Source of the DNA: Sphagnum magellanicum
Lineage: Eukaryota; Streptophyta; Sphagnopsida; Sphagnales; Sphagnaceae
Assembly: GCA_021904315.1 (NCBI GenBank)
Contig: MU273446.1
Span: forward strand, 1-64,000
Length of the DNA: 64,000 bases
Direction: 5' to 3'
Below the pieces are notes generated by a model. It searched no databases and was not told the origin of the DNA. It saw only the letters and a program-made list of their open reading frames with translations. The number at the start of each line of letters is the position of its first letter. Positions within the stretch are counted from its first letter, which is position 1. Below, piece after piece: positions 47,601-58,012 of this stretch. The position numbers and the translations under genes are program-made.

Positions 47601-48590
47601 GTCGAAGATGTCAAATTTTTCATTGTCGTCTACGTCGATGATCTCATCTTAGTGTGCAATAATAAGGACAAGCTTTTGCAAGTGAAGGAAGAACTTTCTC
47701 GAAAGTTCGAAATGAAAGATCTTGGCGATTTGCATTTTTTCCTCGGCATGGAAGTGGAAAGGGATCGTGCACAACGTCTTCTTTACATCAACCAAATTGG
47801 GTATCTCAAAGAGATTCTCAAACGCTTTCGCATGGAGGATTGCAAAGCCATCGGAGTGCCACTTGATCCCAAGACGAAGTTGAAGAAGAATGTGAACAAG
47901 GATGACGAAATGGTGAAGGTTCCTTATCAACAAGCCGTGGGATCCTTGATGTATGCCATGTTGTGTACTCGACCCGATTTGGCATACCCAATAAGCGTGG
48001 TGAGTCAACACATGGCCAATCCAAGCCTAGAACATTGGATTGCGGTGAAGCGCATTTTTCGATACTTGCAAGGCACATTGCAATTCAAATTACGCTTCGG
48101 AGGATTATCACCCCAAGATGTGGTTGGATATTGTGATGCGGATTGGGCCGGCAACCTTGAGGATAGGAGATCCACCACAGGGTTTGTATTCATGATGGGA
48201 GGTGGAGCCACTTCGTGGAGTAATAAACGACAACCCACAATCGCCTTGTCAACGACGGAGGCCGAATACATGGCAAGTACACAAGCTACCAAGGAAGCCA
48301 TATGGATGACAAAGCTCATGAAAGAATTAGGGTACATGAAAGAGAAGAAGGGGATGGTGATTCGATGTGACAACCAAGGTGCAATATCATTGACGAAGAA
48401 TCCCACGCAACATGTTCGAACAAAGCACATTGATGTTCAACATCACTTTGTTCGAGAACGAGTTGAAAATGGCGAAGTTACATTCGAATATTGTTCAACG
48501 GAAGAGATGGTGGCGGATGTGCTTACAAAGGCATTACCAAAAGAACGACATTACAAATTGATAAGCATGTTCGGATTAGAAACTTCATAG
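44673..48590 (+). pseudogene. C3 copia gag-pol with two in-frame stops
   Basis: One continuous frame of 1306 codons, including the final TAG, starts at ATG 44673 ('MSSFQMES') and ends at TAG 48590. It is interrupted by TGA at 44994-44996 (in gag, 'NKLFL*RRFF') and TAA at 45483-45485, directly after the protease box 'IIDSGAT'. No frameshift exists. All domains are recognisable: gag, zinc knuckle 'CFYCKKPGHFVRNC', protease, integrase ('HQRLGHLN', 'HSDVCGPM', 'SDNGGEF', 'GVAERANRT'), RT ('AFLNGDLEEEIYMEQP', 'YVDDLI') and RNase H ('CDADWAGN', 'TEAEYMA', 'KHIDVQHHF'). Both stops can arise by a single C-to-T change (CGA to TGA, CAA to TAA), typical of methylated plant DNA. Without readthrough only a short gag could be made. 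Confidence 0.95.
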
Positions 48591-48598
48591 AGTGGGAG
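48589..48598 (+). other. Polypurine tract of C3
   Basis: AGAGTGGGAG lies directly before the 3' LTR and overlaps the last two bases of the stop codon. C6 shows the same tract in reverse at about 50826-50835. Confidence 0.75.
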
Positions 48599-49108
48599 TG
48601 TTAGAAATACTATTTGTTTCTAATTCCCAATGTTGATGAATGTGTTAAACATTCATCAAATGGATGAATAGTATTGTCATCCTTCTAGTAGTTAGGTTAG
48701 GTTGAATAGTGGCGGCTAGGGTTTAAAAGTGAAAAGTATTTAGGGCTTGGGGACGGCTAGGGTTAGGGCTTGGTGGCGGCTAGGGTTAGGGTTAGGCGGC
48801 GGCTAGGGTTAGGGTTTCGTGGCGGCTAGGGTTAGGCGGCGGCTAGGTTAAGGTTAAGTGGCGGCTACTTTAGGGTTAGGAGATAGTATATATTGGAGTG
48901 GTTTTGAGTGGTCTTTCATTCTTTCCTTTCATGGTTTTTGAGTGCACATATAACCTTCAAGCTTTGTTAGTTGTTGCAAACCATAGTTTTGTGATTGTAG
49001 CAATTGAAGCATACAACCTTTGTAATCTTCTTGTTAGTTAATACAATTGTTCCATTTCATGAACCTTGAAGCTTTCATTTCTTGCTTGTTTTCAAGTTAT
49101 TTCCAATA
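48599..49108 (+). repeat. 3' LTR of C3
   Basis: 510 bp, 22 bp longer than the 5' LTR because the GGCTAGGGTTAGGG minisatellite (about 48752-48867) has one more unit. Other differences are a few single bases. Confidence 0.95.
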
Positions 49109-49270
49109 AGTGGGAGATGTGAAGTTTTTCATTGTGGTCTATGTGGATGACCTCATTTTGGTGTGCAACGATCAAAACAAACTTTTGCAAATAAAAAAGG
49201 AATTGAATCAAAAGTTTGAAATGAAGGACCTAGGGGAATTGCATTTCTTTTTGGGGATGGAGGTGGAAAG
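49109..49270 (+). pseudogene. C2 right part: RT fragment continuing after C3
   Basis: It begins with the second AGTGG copy and continues C2's frame as 'GDVKFFIVVYVDDLILVCN', including the RT catalytic YVDD box, up to 'FFLGMEVER' at 49270. Then it switches abruptly to a reversed LTR fragment. Confidence 0.9.
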
Positions 49271-49593
49271 GTGCATTCAAAACCATGAAAGGAAATAATG
49301 AAAGATCATTCAAAACCACTTCAATATATACTATCTCCTATCCCTAAAGTAACCACCACTTAACCCTAACTTAGCCATCGTTTAACCCTAATAGCCACCT
49401 CCTAACCCTAGTCGCCATGAAACCCTTACCTTAGCCATTGCCAATCTTTAATGTAGCTTCCACTTCTAAACCCTAACTATCACTATTCAACTTAACTTAA
49501 CTACTATAAAAATGTGAATATTATTCATCCATTTGATGAATGTTTAACACATTCATCAACATTAGGAATTAAAAATGAGTAATATTTCTAATA
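49271..49593 (-). repeat. C-family LTR fragment, reversed, at the right end of C2
   Basis: It reads as the U3-side part of a C LTR on the minus strand, from TTAGAAATATT near 49593 down to 'CATGGTTTTGAATGCAC' at 49271. It contains CCCTAAC-type telomere-like units (49335-49495). It faces the LTR fragment at 43066-43246, which is in the other orientation. Confidence 0.85.
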
Positions 49594-50389
49594 AAATGAT
49601 ATCATCTTCTTCATCTGTGATGCCATTTAATAATCATAGCACAATGACACTTTTGGTTTTCTTATTTCACCCCCAAATATTTTGTGACTATAATTATTCT
49701 AACTTTAAAAGGACCACCAATATGGTAAAATCATGTGCACTTCCAACAAAATGTGTATTCCTTACTTTATGGCATGGCCCATAATGTGTGTTTGTTATCT
49801 GCCCTAAAATTATTATCTAAGTTCTTTTGACCCTAAACCCTAAACCCAAACTCCTTTTAAGATTCAAATGCGAGTCCAAAGGTGAAAACAATAAAAGAAA
49901 CAAGAGTGGGGATATGTTTTTTACCTCACAACACTTCGAGGGTAGAGGGGCATGTTGGAGCTTTGGGATGGGGACTAAGACAAGTGACAAGCGAGTTCAT
50001 TATTCACATGGACTTGCACAAACTAAACAACAAGTTTATTAATGCATAGTTTAAATACTTTTGGTGCACGGACGAGCCATGGGCAACATAGATTCACAAG
50101 AGTCACCATGGCCTAAACTTGGGGGAAGCCACACCTCCCCCTTATAGTATTTTTTATGATTAGCCTGGGGCCTACATCCAAATGTCATTTTTTCCCGAGA
50201 CTTCCAAGTTGAGAGTCTCGAAATTCCTAAAATTGGGTTTCTAGCAACTTTGGAGGCCCATAACTTTTTGTGCATACCTCCTATTGAGGTGAGGTCCAAA
50301 GCAAAGTTGTAAGCCTTGTCAAAATCTTTCCAAAGAGATGTGGCACATCACTTAAATGCACGTATTTTGGGGTTATTCTTATTGGAAAC
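49594..50389. other. Unassigned spacer, possibly part of another LTR
   Basis: No coding pattern. A short interstitial telomere-type stretch 'CCCTAAACCCTAAACCC' lies near 49832-49848. The part around 50250-50310 ('GGCCCATAACTTTTTGTG') resembles gypsy LTR sequence to me, but I cannot define ends. Confidence 0.35.
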
Positions 50390-50825
50390 AACTTGGAAAC
50401 TAGCAAGAAATGAAAGCTTTAACAATTGTATTAACTAAAAGAAGATTACAAAGGTTGTATGCTTCAAATGCTACAATCATAAAACTATGGCTTGTAACAA
50501 CTAATCAAAGCTTGAAGGTTCTATGTGCACTTAAAAACCATGAAAGGAGAGAATGAAAAACAACTCAAAACCATTCCACTATATACTATCTCCTAACCCT
50601 AAAGTAGCGGCCACTTAACCCTAACCTAGCCGCCGCCAAACCTTAACCCTAGCCGCCACCAAACCCTAAACGTAGCCGCCGCTTAACCCTAACCCTAGCC
50701 GCCCCCAAACCCTAAGTAGTCTCCTAACTTAACTACTACAAGGATGTGTATACTATTCATCCTTTTGATGAATGTTTAACACATTCATCAACATTGGGAA
50801 TTAGAAACGAATAGAATTTCTAACA
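50390..50825 (-). repeat. 3' LTR of C6
   Basis: 436 bp, starting TGTTAGAAATTC at 50825 and ending CAATA at 50390 in element orientation. The shorter length reflects fewer telomere-like units (50590-50715). The outer hairpin arm carries one change. Confidence 0.92.
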
Positions 50826-50833
50826 CTCCCACT

Positions 50834-52786
50834 CTATGAAGTTTCTAATCCGAACATGTTTATCAACTTATGATGTCGTTCTTTTGATAATGCCTTGGTA
50901 AGCACATCCGCCACCATATGTTCCGTTGGACAATATTCAAATTGAACTTCTCCATTTTCAACTCGTTCTCGAACAAAATGATGTTGTACATCAATGTGTT
51001 TTGTTCGTGCATGGTGAGTGGGATTCTTGGTCAATGATATCGCACCTTGATTGTCGCATCGAATCACCATCATTTTCTTTTCCATGTATCTTAAATCCAT
51101 CATCAATTTTGTTATCCATATGGCTTCTTTTGTGGCTTGCGTGTTTGCCATGTATTCCGCCTCCGTGGTCGACAATGCTATTGTGGGTTGTCGTTTGCTA
51201 CTCCAAGAAATGGCTCCCCCTCCGATCATGAAAACAAACCCTGTGGTGGACCTCCTATCTTCAAGATCACCACCCCAATCCGCATCACAATATCCAAGAA
51301 CTTCCTTGGATGGTGTTCCACCAAATTGTAATTTCATTTGCAATGTACCTTGCAAATATCGAAAGATTCGTTTGACGGCCATCCAATGCTCCATGTTAGG
51401 GTTCGCCATGTGTTGACTCAACATGCTTATTGGGTATGCCAAATCGGGTCGTGTGCACAACATGGCATACATCAAAGACCCAACCGCTTGTTGATATGGA
51501 AATCCCTTTGATTCATCATTTCCATTCGCATTCCTTTGTAACTTCACCTTGGGATCCAATGGAACTCCAACGGGCTTACATTCCTCCATTCGAAACCGCT
51601 TCAATATTTCCTTGAGGTATTTGATTTGGTTGATACGTAGGAGTCTTTCATCACGATTCCTTTCCACCTCCATCCCCAAAAAGAAATGCAACTCCCTGAG
51701 GTCCTTCATTTCAAACTTTTGACTCAATTCCTCCTTGATTTGCAAAAGTTTGTTTTGATCGTTGCACACCAAAATGAGGTCATCCACATAGACCACAATG
51801 AAAAACTTCACATCTCCCACTTGTGCAACGTACACACTAGGATCCGCCTCACTCTTCATAAATTCAATGCTTTTGAGAAACGCATCTAACTTTTGATTCC
51901 ATGCCCTTGGAGATTGTTTCAAACCATACAAGGACTTGTGAAGCTTACACACGAGATGTTCACCTCCTTGGTGCACGAACCCTTGAGGTTGCTCCATGTA
52001 AATCTCCTCTTCAAGCTCGCCATTGAGAAATGCGGTTTTCACGTCCATTTGATGGATCTCCATGTCTTCCAAGGCCGCCAATGCAAGAATACAACGAATA
52101 GATGCAAATTTTGCGACGGGCGCAAAAGTTTCGTTATAATCCACTCCGTAGGTTTGGGTAAAACCTTTTGCCACTAATCTAGCCTTGTAGCGTTCCACTT
52201 CCCCATTTGCGCCTTGTTTGATTTTGAACACCCATTTGCAAGAAACGGGTTTCCTTCCGATGGGAAGTGGTACCAAAGTCCATGTGTTGTTTGTCATGAG
52301 GGAATCATATTCTTCTCGCATTGCACACTCCCACTCCTTGGAATTTTCACATGACAATGCTTCTTCAATATTTTGGGGGTCCTCCAAAAATGCAACGGTG
52401 GCGCGCTCCACCTCTTTGGTAGCAATCCACCAATCCCGAGGCCATTCCCTTCGTTGCCTTTGAGGTCTTTCCTTCGCAACATCTTGTGAAGGTTCACAAG
52501 ATGGGTTATCATTGGAAACAACAAATTCTTCATTCGATGAAGAACTTGGTGTGGATTCACTTTGCACACCTTCCATTCTTCTTTCACTCAAAGGTGCATC
52601 TCGACTAAGGTTCAATGGTTCTTCTCCCTCAACTTCTTCATGCACAACTACATGAGGTATACCACCTATTTGCTTTGACCCTTCAATGAACACGACATCT
52701 CTACTTTTGATGATTCTTTTGGTTTTCACACACATCAAGCGATATGCTTTAGTGCCTTCGTAATATCCTAAAAACACACAAGGCAT
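50834..52786 (-). CDS. C6 copia integrase end, RT and RNase H, 5'-truncated
   Basis: 650 open codons without any stop. They start within the integrase C-terminal domain at 'MPCVFLGYYEGTKAYRLM', an internal Met rather than a real start. Next come the variable linker, RT ('CKWVFKIKQGANGEVERYKA', 'AFLNGELEEEIYMEQP', catalytic 'YVDDLILVCN') and RNase H ('CDADWGGD', 'STTGFVFM', 'TEAEYMA', 'KHIDVQHHF'), ending 'MFGLETS' like C3. Gag, protease and the integrase core are absent, so no complete element protein can be made. The absence of stops suggests a young copy. Confidence 0.93.
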   Translation of the reverse strand: MPCVFLGYYEGTKAYRLMCVKTKRIIKSRDVVFIEGSKQIGGIPHVVVHEEVEGEEPLNLSRDAPLSERRMEGVQSESTPSSSSNEEFVVSNDNPSCEPSQDVAKERPQRQRREWPRDWWIATKEVERATVAFLEDPQNIEEALSCENSKEWECAMREEYDSLMTNNTWTLVPLPIGRKPVSCKWVFKIKQGANGEVERYKARLVAKGFTQTYGVDYNETFAPVAKFASIRCILALAALEDMEIHQMDVKTAFLNGELEEEIYMEQPQGFVHQGGEHLVCKLHKSLYGLKQSPRAWNQKLDAFLKSIEFMKSEADPSVYVAQVGDVKFFIVVYVDDLILVCNDQNKLLQIKEELSQKFEMKDLRELHFFLGMEVERNRDERLLRINQIKYLKEILKRFRMEECKPVGVPLDPKVKLQRNANGNDESKGFPYQQAVGSLMYAMLCTRPDLAYPISMLSQHMANPNMEHWMAVKRIFRYLQGTLQMKLQFGGTPSKEVLGYCDADWGGDLEDRRSTTGFVFMIGGGAISWSSKRQPTIALSTTEAEYMANTQATKEAIWITKLMMDLRYMEKKMMVIRCDNQGAISLTKNPTHHARTKHIDVQHHFVRERVENGEVQFEYCPTEHMVADVLTKALSKERHHKLINMFGLETS

Positions 52787-52791
52787 GGACT

Positions 52792-53010
52792 TGTTGAAGA
52801 TTATGATGTAGATGTTAGAAACATTAGAAATGGTGTGATAGATATTACAAACAATGTGGTAGTTAAGTGTTGCAAGTAATCAAAGACATAGGTAGATTTG
52901 AAATATGTAAGTACCACATACATGTTAGAATAAGGAGGGATTTATCCCATATGGTTTGTCAATGTAGTGGTACATGGAAGGGAATAAAGAGCAAGGCTGG
53001 AGGGGAGTTG
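52792..53010 (+). repeat. E3: E-type LTR fragment cut by D2
   Basis: The first 219 bp of an E-type LTR, nearly the same as the E2 LTR but in the plus orientation. It ends at 'GGGGAGTTG', where the D2 LTR starts. The remaining about 100 bp of the LTR is not found on the other side of D2. Confidence 0.9.
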
Positions 53011-53335
53011 TGTTGAAGATTATGATGTAGATGAGACATAGTTAATAGTGTTAGAGATATTAGAAACAATCTGGTAGAAACTATGTGATAGATTAGTGTT
53101 GCAAGTAATCAAAGACATAGGTGGATTTGATTTATGCTAGTACCACCAACATGTTAGAATAAGGAGGGAGAGAGATATTTATCCCATATGGTTTGTCAAT
53201 GTGGTGGTACAGGGAAGGGAATAAAGAGCAAGGTTGGAGGAGAGTTGGATATCTCACTCCAAGCATTGTTCACATACTTGTGTGATCTATGTGCTTTGAA
53301 TGTGCAATCTCTCCTCTGATCCTATTGTTTCAACA
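53011..53335 (+). repeat. 5' LTR of D2
   Basis: 325 bp, TGTTGA...TCAACA ends. It is followed by GGTTATGGGCCCA at 53336-53348, the anticodon-arm primer site. Confidence 0.97.
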
Positions 53336-53923
53336 GGTTATGGGCCCACTCATGTGAGTTGCATCATTAGAGGTTTGATTGCTTGTGTGCATTGAGAGAG
53401 ATCTTGAGGTTTCGTGTTTGTTGGAGGTGCAAGTTTTCACTTCTAGAAGGTTCTTGGAGGCGATTTTGAAGGCCATTTGGAGTTGGGAGGTGCACAAGTC
53501 CTGGATTGGTGCTATTTGGAGGTGTTTCGAAGCATTGGATGTGCAAACCAGCATTGTAAGTCTTGATTGAGTTACTAAGGTGTATTTGTGCACATTTGAT
53601 TCATAGAGCACTTGATTCATAGAGCACTTGATTTGAGTTGGATAAGTGCATTCTGAGTGTAAAGAAGGTATTCATGCAAGAGTTGCTTGAGTGCATTGTG
53701 AGTGTGTAAGGAGAACACTTCATTTGAGTTGGTTGAGTGCATTCTGAGTGTGTAAGGAGGCATTGATGCAAGTGGGAGCCATTAAGGGCTCATTTGTGAT
53801 TGGAGGTGCACTAGTGCACAATTGAGCCATCTAGGGGCTGAAGTGTGTTTATGAGAGTGCATTGAGGCAAATTGCATGTAAGAGTGTCATTAGGCACTAT
53901 TTAGCATCTGGTTGAGCACATAA

Positions 53924-56900
53924 GTGAGTAGAGAGGTCGGATTTGAGTGCAAAATGGCATCCTTTGAGGGAGAGAGCACTAGAGTCATTGACAAGTTCAA
54001 TGGGGAGAACTTCAACCTCTGGAAGTTCAAGATGGAGATGGTGTTGGCCTCCATGGACCTTTGGGAGATTGTGGACGGGTCTGAGGAGGCTCCACCATCC
54101 AATTCAGACCCCAAAGTCATCAAGGAGTACCAACGGCGCGCAAAGAAGGCCATGTCCACCATTGCCATCAACTTGGTGGATAGTCAACTTCACCACATCA
54201 AGAGGTGCAAGGGACCAGTGGAGGCATGGAGGACACTTTGTAACATCCACGAGACGAGGAGCTTGTCCAACATCCTCTTCATTCGCCGCAAGTTCTTCAC
54301 ATGTAAGATGCAAGAGGGAGAGGACCTACTAGATCACATTAACAAGGTAAAAGCACTTGCTGATCAACTCGCTTGCTTGGAGGTGCCCGTGAGAGATGAA
54401 GATGTTGTGATGACATTGCTTGAGAGCTTGCCACCCTCCTACGAGTACCTGATCACCGCCTTGGAGACCTTGCCCATGAAGGACCTCACCATGGAATTTG
54501 TGACCGCGAGATTGATGCATGAAGTTTCCAAGAGGAAGGAGAAGGAGCCCCAAGGTGATGATGCGGCCATGGTGTCAATGCAAGGAAGAGGAGGGACCAC
54601 ATCTACCCGCAAAGACACCAAGACATGCTACTATTGTGGCAAACCAGGCCACATTGCACGATTTTGCTTCAAGGCCAAGAATAACAAGGAGAAGGAGAAT
54701 GCCAACAAGGCCAAGGATGATAATGACTATGCCTTTGCAACAAAGGATGGAGATCATTGCAAGGCCATATGCAAGTGGATCATGGACTCAGGAGCAACGA
54801 AGCATATGACCCCTCATAAAGCCGCATTTGACATGTATGAGGTAATTCCAACACGTAACGTGCATATGGGTGATGATAGCATTGTTGAGGCAATTGGAAT
54901 AGGATCCATCCTTGTGGAAGTGATGGTGAAAGGGCAAACCAGGAGGATCAGAATCAAGGACGTGCTCCATGTGCCAAAATTGCATGCCAACTTGCTTTCG
55001 GTGAGCAAAATCTTGTCAAATGGGTGCAAAGTGCAATTCAATATGAATGAGTGCATTGTGAGGGCATTTGATGGAGAGATGATTGCAATAGCACTACGCG
55101 AAGGCAACTTGTATCAAATGACCTTCACCAAGGTGTGTGAGAGGCATGTGGCCAACGTGGCCCAAACTTCAACAATTGATGGTGCATTGGAGCTTTGGCA
55201 TCGTCGGCTGGGTCATTTGAACATCAAAGGTGTGCATGCGCTCCAAAACATGGTGAGTGGTATGAACCTTGGAAATATGCCCTGCCCTACTTCTTCATTT
55301 GTTTGTGAAGGGTGCATTGAGGGAAAACAACATTGCAAACCATTTCCAAGTGATGGAGGGATGCGTGCCACCAAGCCCCTGGAGATTGTGCATTCGGATG
55401 TATGCGGCCCCATGAGGACCACATCCTTGGGTGGTGCAAGGTACTTTGTGACCTACATTGACGACTTTTCAAGAAAGGTGTGGGTTTACTTGTTGAGGTC
55501 CAAAGGGGAGTGCTTGGAAAAGTTCAAGGAATTCAAGGCACTTGTGGAGACACAATCAGGCCACAAGATCAAGGTGTTTCGGTCCGACAATGGAGGGGAG
55601 TACATTTCCAAGGGATTCCAGGGCTTCTTGAAGGAACATGGCATTGAGAAGCAAACCTCCACACCATATAGGCCTCAACAAAATGGAGTGGCAGAGCGTG
55701 CAAATCGCACCCTTGTGGAGATGGCAAGGAGCATGCTTCATGCTCAAAACCTCAAGAAGTCACTTTGGGCGGAAGCGGTGGCGAATGCGGCCTACACAAG
55801 GAATCGATGTCCATCAAGAGCCTTGCCATCCATCACACCAGAGGAAGCGTGGAGTGGGAGAAAGCCTTGCATTTCACACATGCGTGTGTTTGGATGCATT
55901 GCATATGCCATGGTGCCGGATGAGAAGAGGGGTAAGTTTGATGCAAAGAGCACAAAATGCTTGTTTCTTGGGTATTGTGAAGGCACCAAGGCATATAGGC
56001 TGATGTGTGTGCAATCCAAAAAGATCATCAAGTGTAGGGATGTTGAGTTCATGGAGGATAGCACTAGTGTGGGCAATGATTTGGAGATGCATCCAAGTGG
56101 GAGAAATCAGACCCCTAATGTGGTGATTGTGGACACATCTTCCAAATCCCCTTGTGTGTATGATGATGAACTCACAAGTGATTTCAAAGAGTATCCAAGC
56201 AATCAAGAGGCACCGCCAACCCTGGGGCGTTCATCAACACCTTCATCACCATCAAAAGATGTAAGCACAAATGGTGAACAAGAGGGGCAGACCTTGGAGG
56301 AGCGTAGGTACCCCTTGAGGGAGCGGCGACCGCTTGGAGAGTGGTGGAAGAACCACATCCTACCCCAACAAGATGTGGAACACGCAAATGTTGCTTGTCT
56401 TGATGATCCATTGAATTTGTGCGATGCCATGCATTCCGAGGATGCAAGCAAGTGGGAGGCAGCCATGCAAGAGGAATATGCCTCACTCATGGCAAATGGC
56501 ACATGGGAATTGGTCCCTCTCCCAAAGGACCGTAAAAGTGTGGGATGCAAGTGGGTGTTTCGCACAAAAAGGGATGCATCAGGCCATGTTGTGAGGCACA
56601 AGGCCAGGTTGGTGGCCAAGGGGTACTCTCAAGTTGAAGGTGTGGACTTCAATGAGACATTTGCCCCGGTGGCCAAATTCACCACCATTAGATGCATGCT
56701 TGCAATTGGATCTGCCATGGACTTAGAGATCCACCAAATGGATGTGAAGACCGCATTCTTGAATGGGGAATTGGAGGAGGACATCTACATGGACCAACCG
56801 CAAGGATTCGTGCAAGAAGGCAAGGAGCAACTAGTGTGCAAGTTGAAGAAGTCCTTGTATGGGCTGAAGCAATCACCAAGAGCATGGTACCAACGCATTG

Positions 56901-58012
56901 ACATGTTCTTCACCCATGAATGCTTTTCTAGGAGCCAAGCGGACCATTCCTTGTATGTCAAGCAAACGGGTGAGTACTTGTTGATAGTGATAATCTATGT
57001 AGATGATCTGATCATCTTAGCAAGCAATGTGAACATTTTGAAATGGTTGAAGTCAAGGCTTGAAGATGAATTTGAGATGAGTGATCTTGGAGAGTTGCAC
57101 TATTGCCTCGGTGTGGAGTTTGAGAGAGATCGTGCAAATCACACCATAACCATGAGCCAAAGGAAGTACATTGAGGAGGTGCTCAAGCGCTTCAACATGG
57201 AGGAGTGCAAGCCCATTGCAACTCCGCTTGATGTGAATTCCAAGCTCTTGAAACTCACGGAGCAAGAGTTTCAGAGCGTTCAAGAGGAGATGCAAGGCAT
57301 TCCATATAAGGCGGCGGTGGGATCATTGATGTATGCCATGGTGGGCACACGACCAGATCTTGCATTCCCGGTGAGCATGGTGAGTCAATTCATGTCAAGG
57401 GCTGGTCCTTCCCATTGGATGGCGGTGAAACGCATCATGCGGTACTTGAAGGGCACTTTGGAATTGAAATTGTGCCTTGGAGGCAAGGATGTTAGTTTGA
57501 AGGGATATTGTGATGCGGATTGGGGAGGAGATGCAAATGAGAGACGTTCCACCACAGGGTATGTGTTCTTTGTTGGAGTTGGAGCCATCTCATGGAATTG
57601 CAAGAGGCAACCTACAATTGCCTTGTCTACCACGGAGGCCGAATACATGGCCACTAGTCAATGCACCAAGGAGGCCATATGGTTGAGGAAGTTGATGGCA
57701 GATGTGGGACTTGTGCAAGTTGGAGCAACCACCATCATGTGTGACAATCAAGGATGCATTGCACTTGCAAAGAACCCAACCCACCACTCTCGCACAAAGC
57801 ACATTGACATACAACACCACTTCATACGGGAGAAGTTAGAGAGTGGAGAAATAGGCCTCAAGTATTGCCCAACTCAAGATATGGTTGCAGATGTGTTGAC
57901 AAAGGCATTGGCAAAGGAGCGACATCAAAACCTTACAAGAAGCATGGGATTGGGAGTCTTAGATTACTTGCAAAGTGGGAGTGTTGAAGATTATGATGTA
58001 GATGAGACATAG
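53924..58012 (+). CDS. D2 copia gag-pol polyprotein, intact
   Basis: 1362 open codons from GTG 53924, or 1352 from the more likely ATG at 53954 ('MASFEGES'), with the same domain order as D1: gag, CCHC knuckle, protease, integrase, RT and RNase H, all with catalytic residues present. It has Leu ('SMDLWE') where D1 has Arg; E2 also has Leu there, so D2 keeps the ancestral residue. The last codons extend into the 3' LTR and end at TAG 58012. As the LTRs match and the frame is intact, this copy is the best candidate in the window for a mobile autonomous element. Confidence 0.97.
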   Translation: MSREVGFECKMASFEGESTRVIDKFNGENFNLWKFKMEMVLASMDLWEIVDGSEEAPPSNSDPKVIKEYQRRAKKAMSTIAINLVDSQLHHIKRCKGPVEAWRTLCNIHETRSLSNILFIRRKFFTCKMQEGEDLLDHINKVKALADQLACLEVPVRDEDVVMTLLESLPPSYEYLITALETLPMKDLTMEFVTARLMHEVSKRKEKEPQGDDAAMVSMQGRGGTTSTRKDTKTCYYCGKPGHIARFCFKAKNNKEKENANKAKDDNDYAFATKDGDHCKAICKWIMDSGATKHMTPHKAAFDMYEVIPTRNVHMGDDSIVEAIGIGSILVEVMVKGQTRRIRIKDVLHVPKLHANLLSVSKILSNGCKVQFNMNECIVRAFDGEMIAIALREGNLYQMTFTKVCERHVANVAQTSTIDGALELWHRRLGHLNIKGVHALQNMVSGMNLGNMPCPTSSFVCEGCIEGKQHCKPFPSDGGMRATKPLEIVHSDVCGPMRTTSLGGARYFVTYIDDFSRKVWVYLLRSKGECLEKFKEFKALVETQSGHKIKVFRSDNGGEYISKGFQGFLKEHGIEKQTSTPYRPQQNGVAERANRTLVEMARSMLHAQNLKKSLWAEAVANAAYTRNRCPSRALPSITPEEAWSGRKPCISHMRVFGCIAYAMVPDEKRGKFDAKSTKCLFLGYCEGTKAYRLMCVQSKKIIKCRDVEFMEDSTSVGNDLEMHPSGRNQTPNVVIVDTSSKSPCVYDDELTSDFKEYPSNQEAPPTLGRSSTPSSPSKDVSTNGEQEGQTLEERRYPLRERRPLGEWWKNHILPQQDVEHANVACLDDPLNLCDAMHSEDASKWEAAMQEEYASLMANGTWELVPLPKDRKSVGCKWVFRTKRDASGHVVRHKARLVAKGYSQVEGVDFNETFAPVAKFTTIRCMLAIGSAMDLEIHQMDVKTAFLNGELEEDIYMDQPQGFVQEGKEQLVCKLKKSLYGLKQSPRAWYQRIDMFFTHECFSRSQADHSLYVKQTGEYLLIVIIYVDDLIILASNVNILKWLKSRLEDEFEMSDLGELHYCLGVEFERDRANHTITMSQRKYIEEVLKRFNMEECKPIATPLDVNSKLLKLTEQEFQSVQEEMQGIPYKAAVGSLMYAMVGTRPDLAFPVSMVSQFMSRAGPSHWMAVKRIMRYLKGTLELKLCLGGKDVSLKGYCDADWGGDANERRSTTGYVFFVGVGAISWNCKRQPTIALSTTEAEYMATSQCTKEAIWLRKLMADVGLVQVGATTIMCDNQGCIALAKNPTHHSRTKHIDIQHHFIREKLESGEIGLKYCPTQDMVADVLTKALAKERHQNLTRSMGLGVLDYLQSGSVEDYDVDET

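Larger units (their letters stand above)
43496..49108 (+). mobile_element. C3: complete copia element nested in C2
   Basis: 5613 bp: 5' LTR 43496-43983, primer site 43984-43996, leader to 44672, gag-pol 44673-48590, purine tract 48589-48598, 3' LTR 48599-49108, flanked by AGTGG duplications. It is the best reference copy for the C family. The two LTRs differ by about half a dozen bases and one minisatellite unit, so insertion is fairly recent. Two stops in the frame prevent simple translation. Confidence 0.97.
50390..52791 (-). mobile_element. C6: 3' half of a copia element
   Basis: Minus strand: pol from the integrase C-terminal region to the stop, then purine tract and 3' LTR (50825-50390). 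The 5' half is missing; at 52792 it meets the E3 LTR piece in the opposite orientation. The remaining coding part is fully open. Confidence 0.93.

Noticed and set aside
48700..48890. Telomere or chromosome end
   Set aside because: The GGGTTAGGG units are mixed with GGCGGC, occupy only about 100 bp and recur at the same place in every C LTR.
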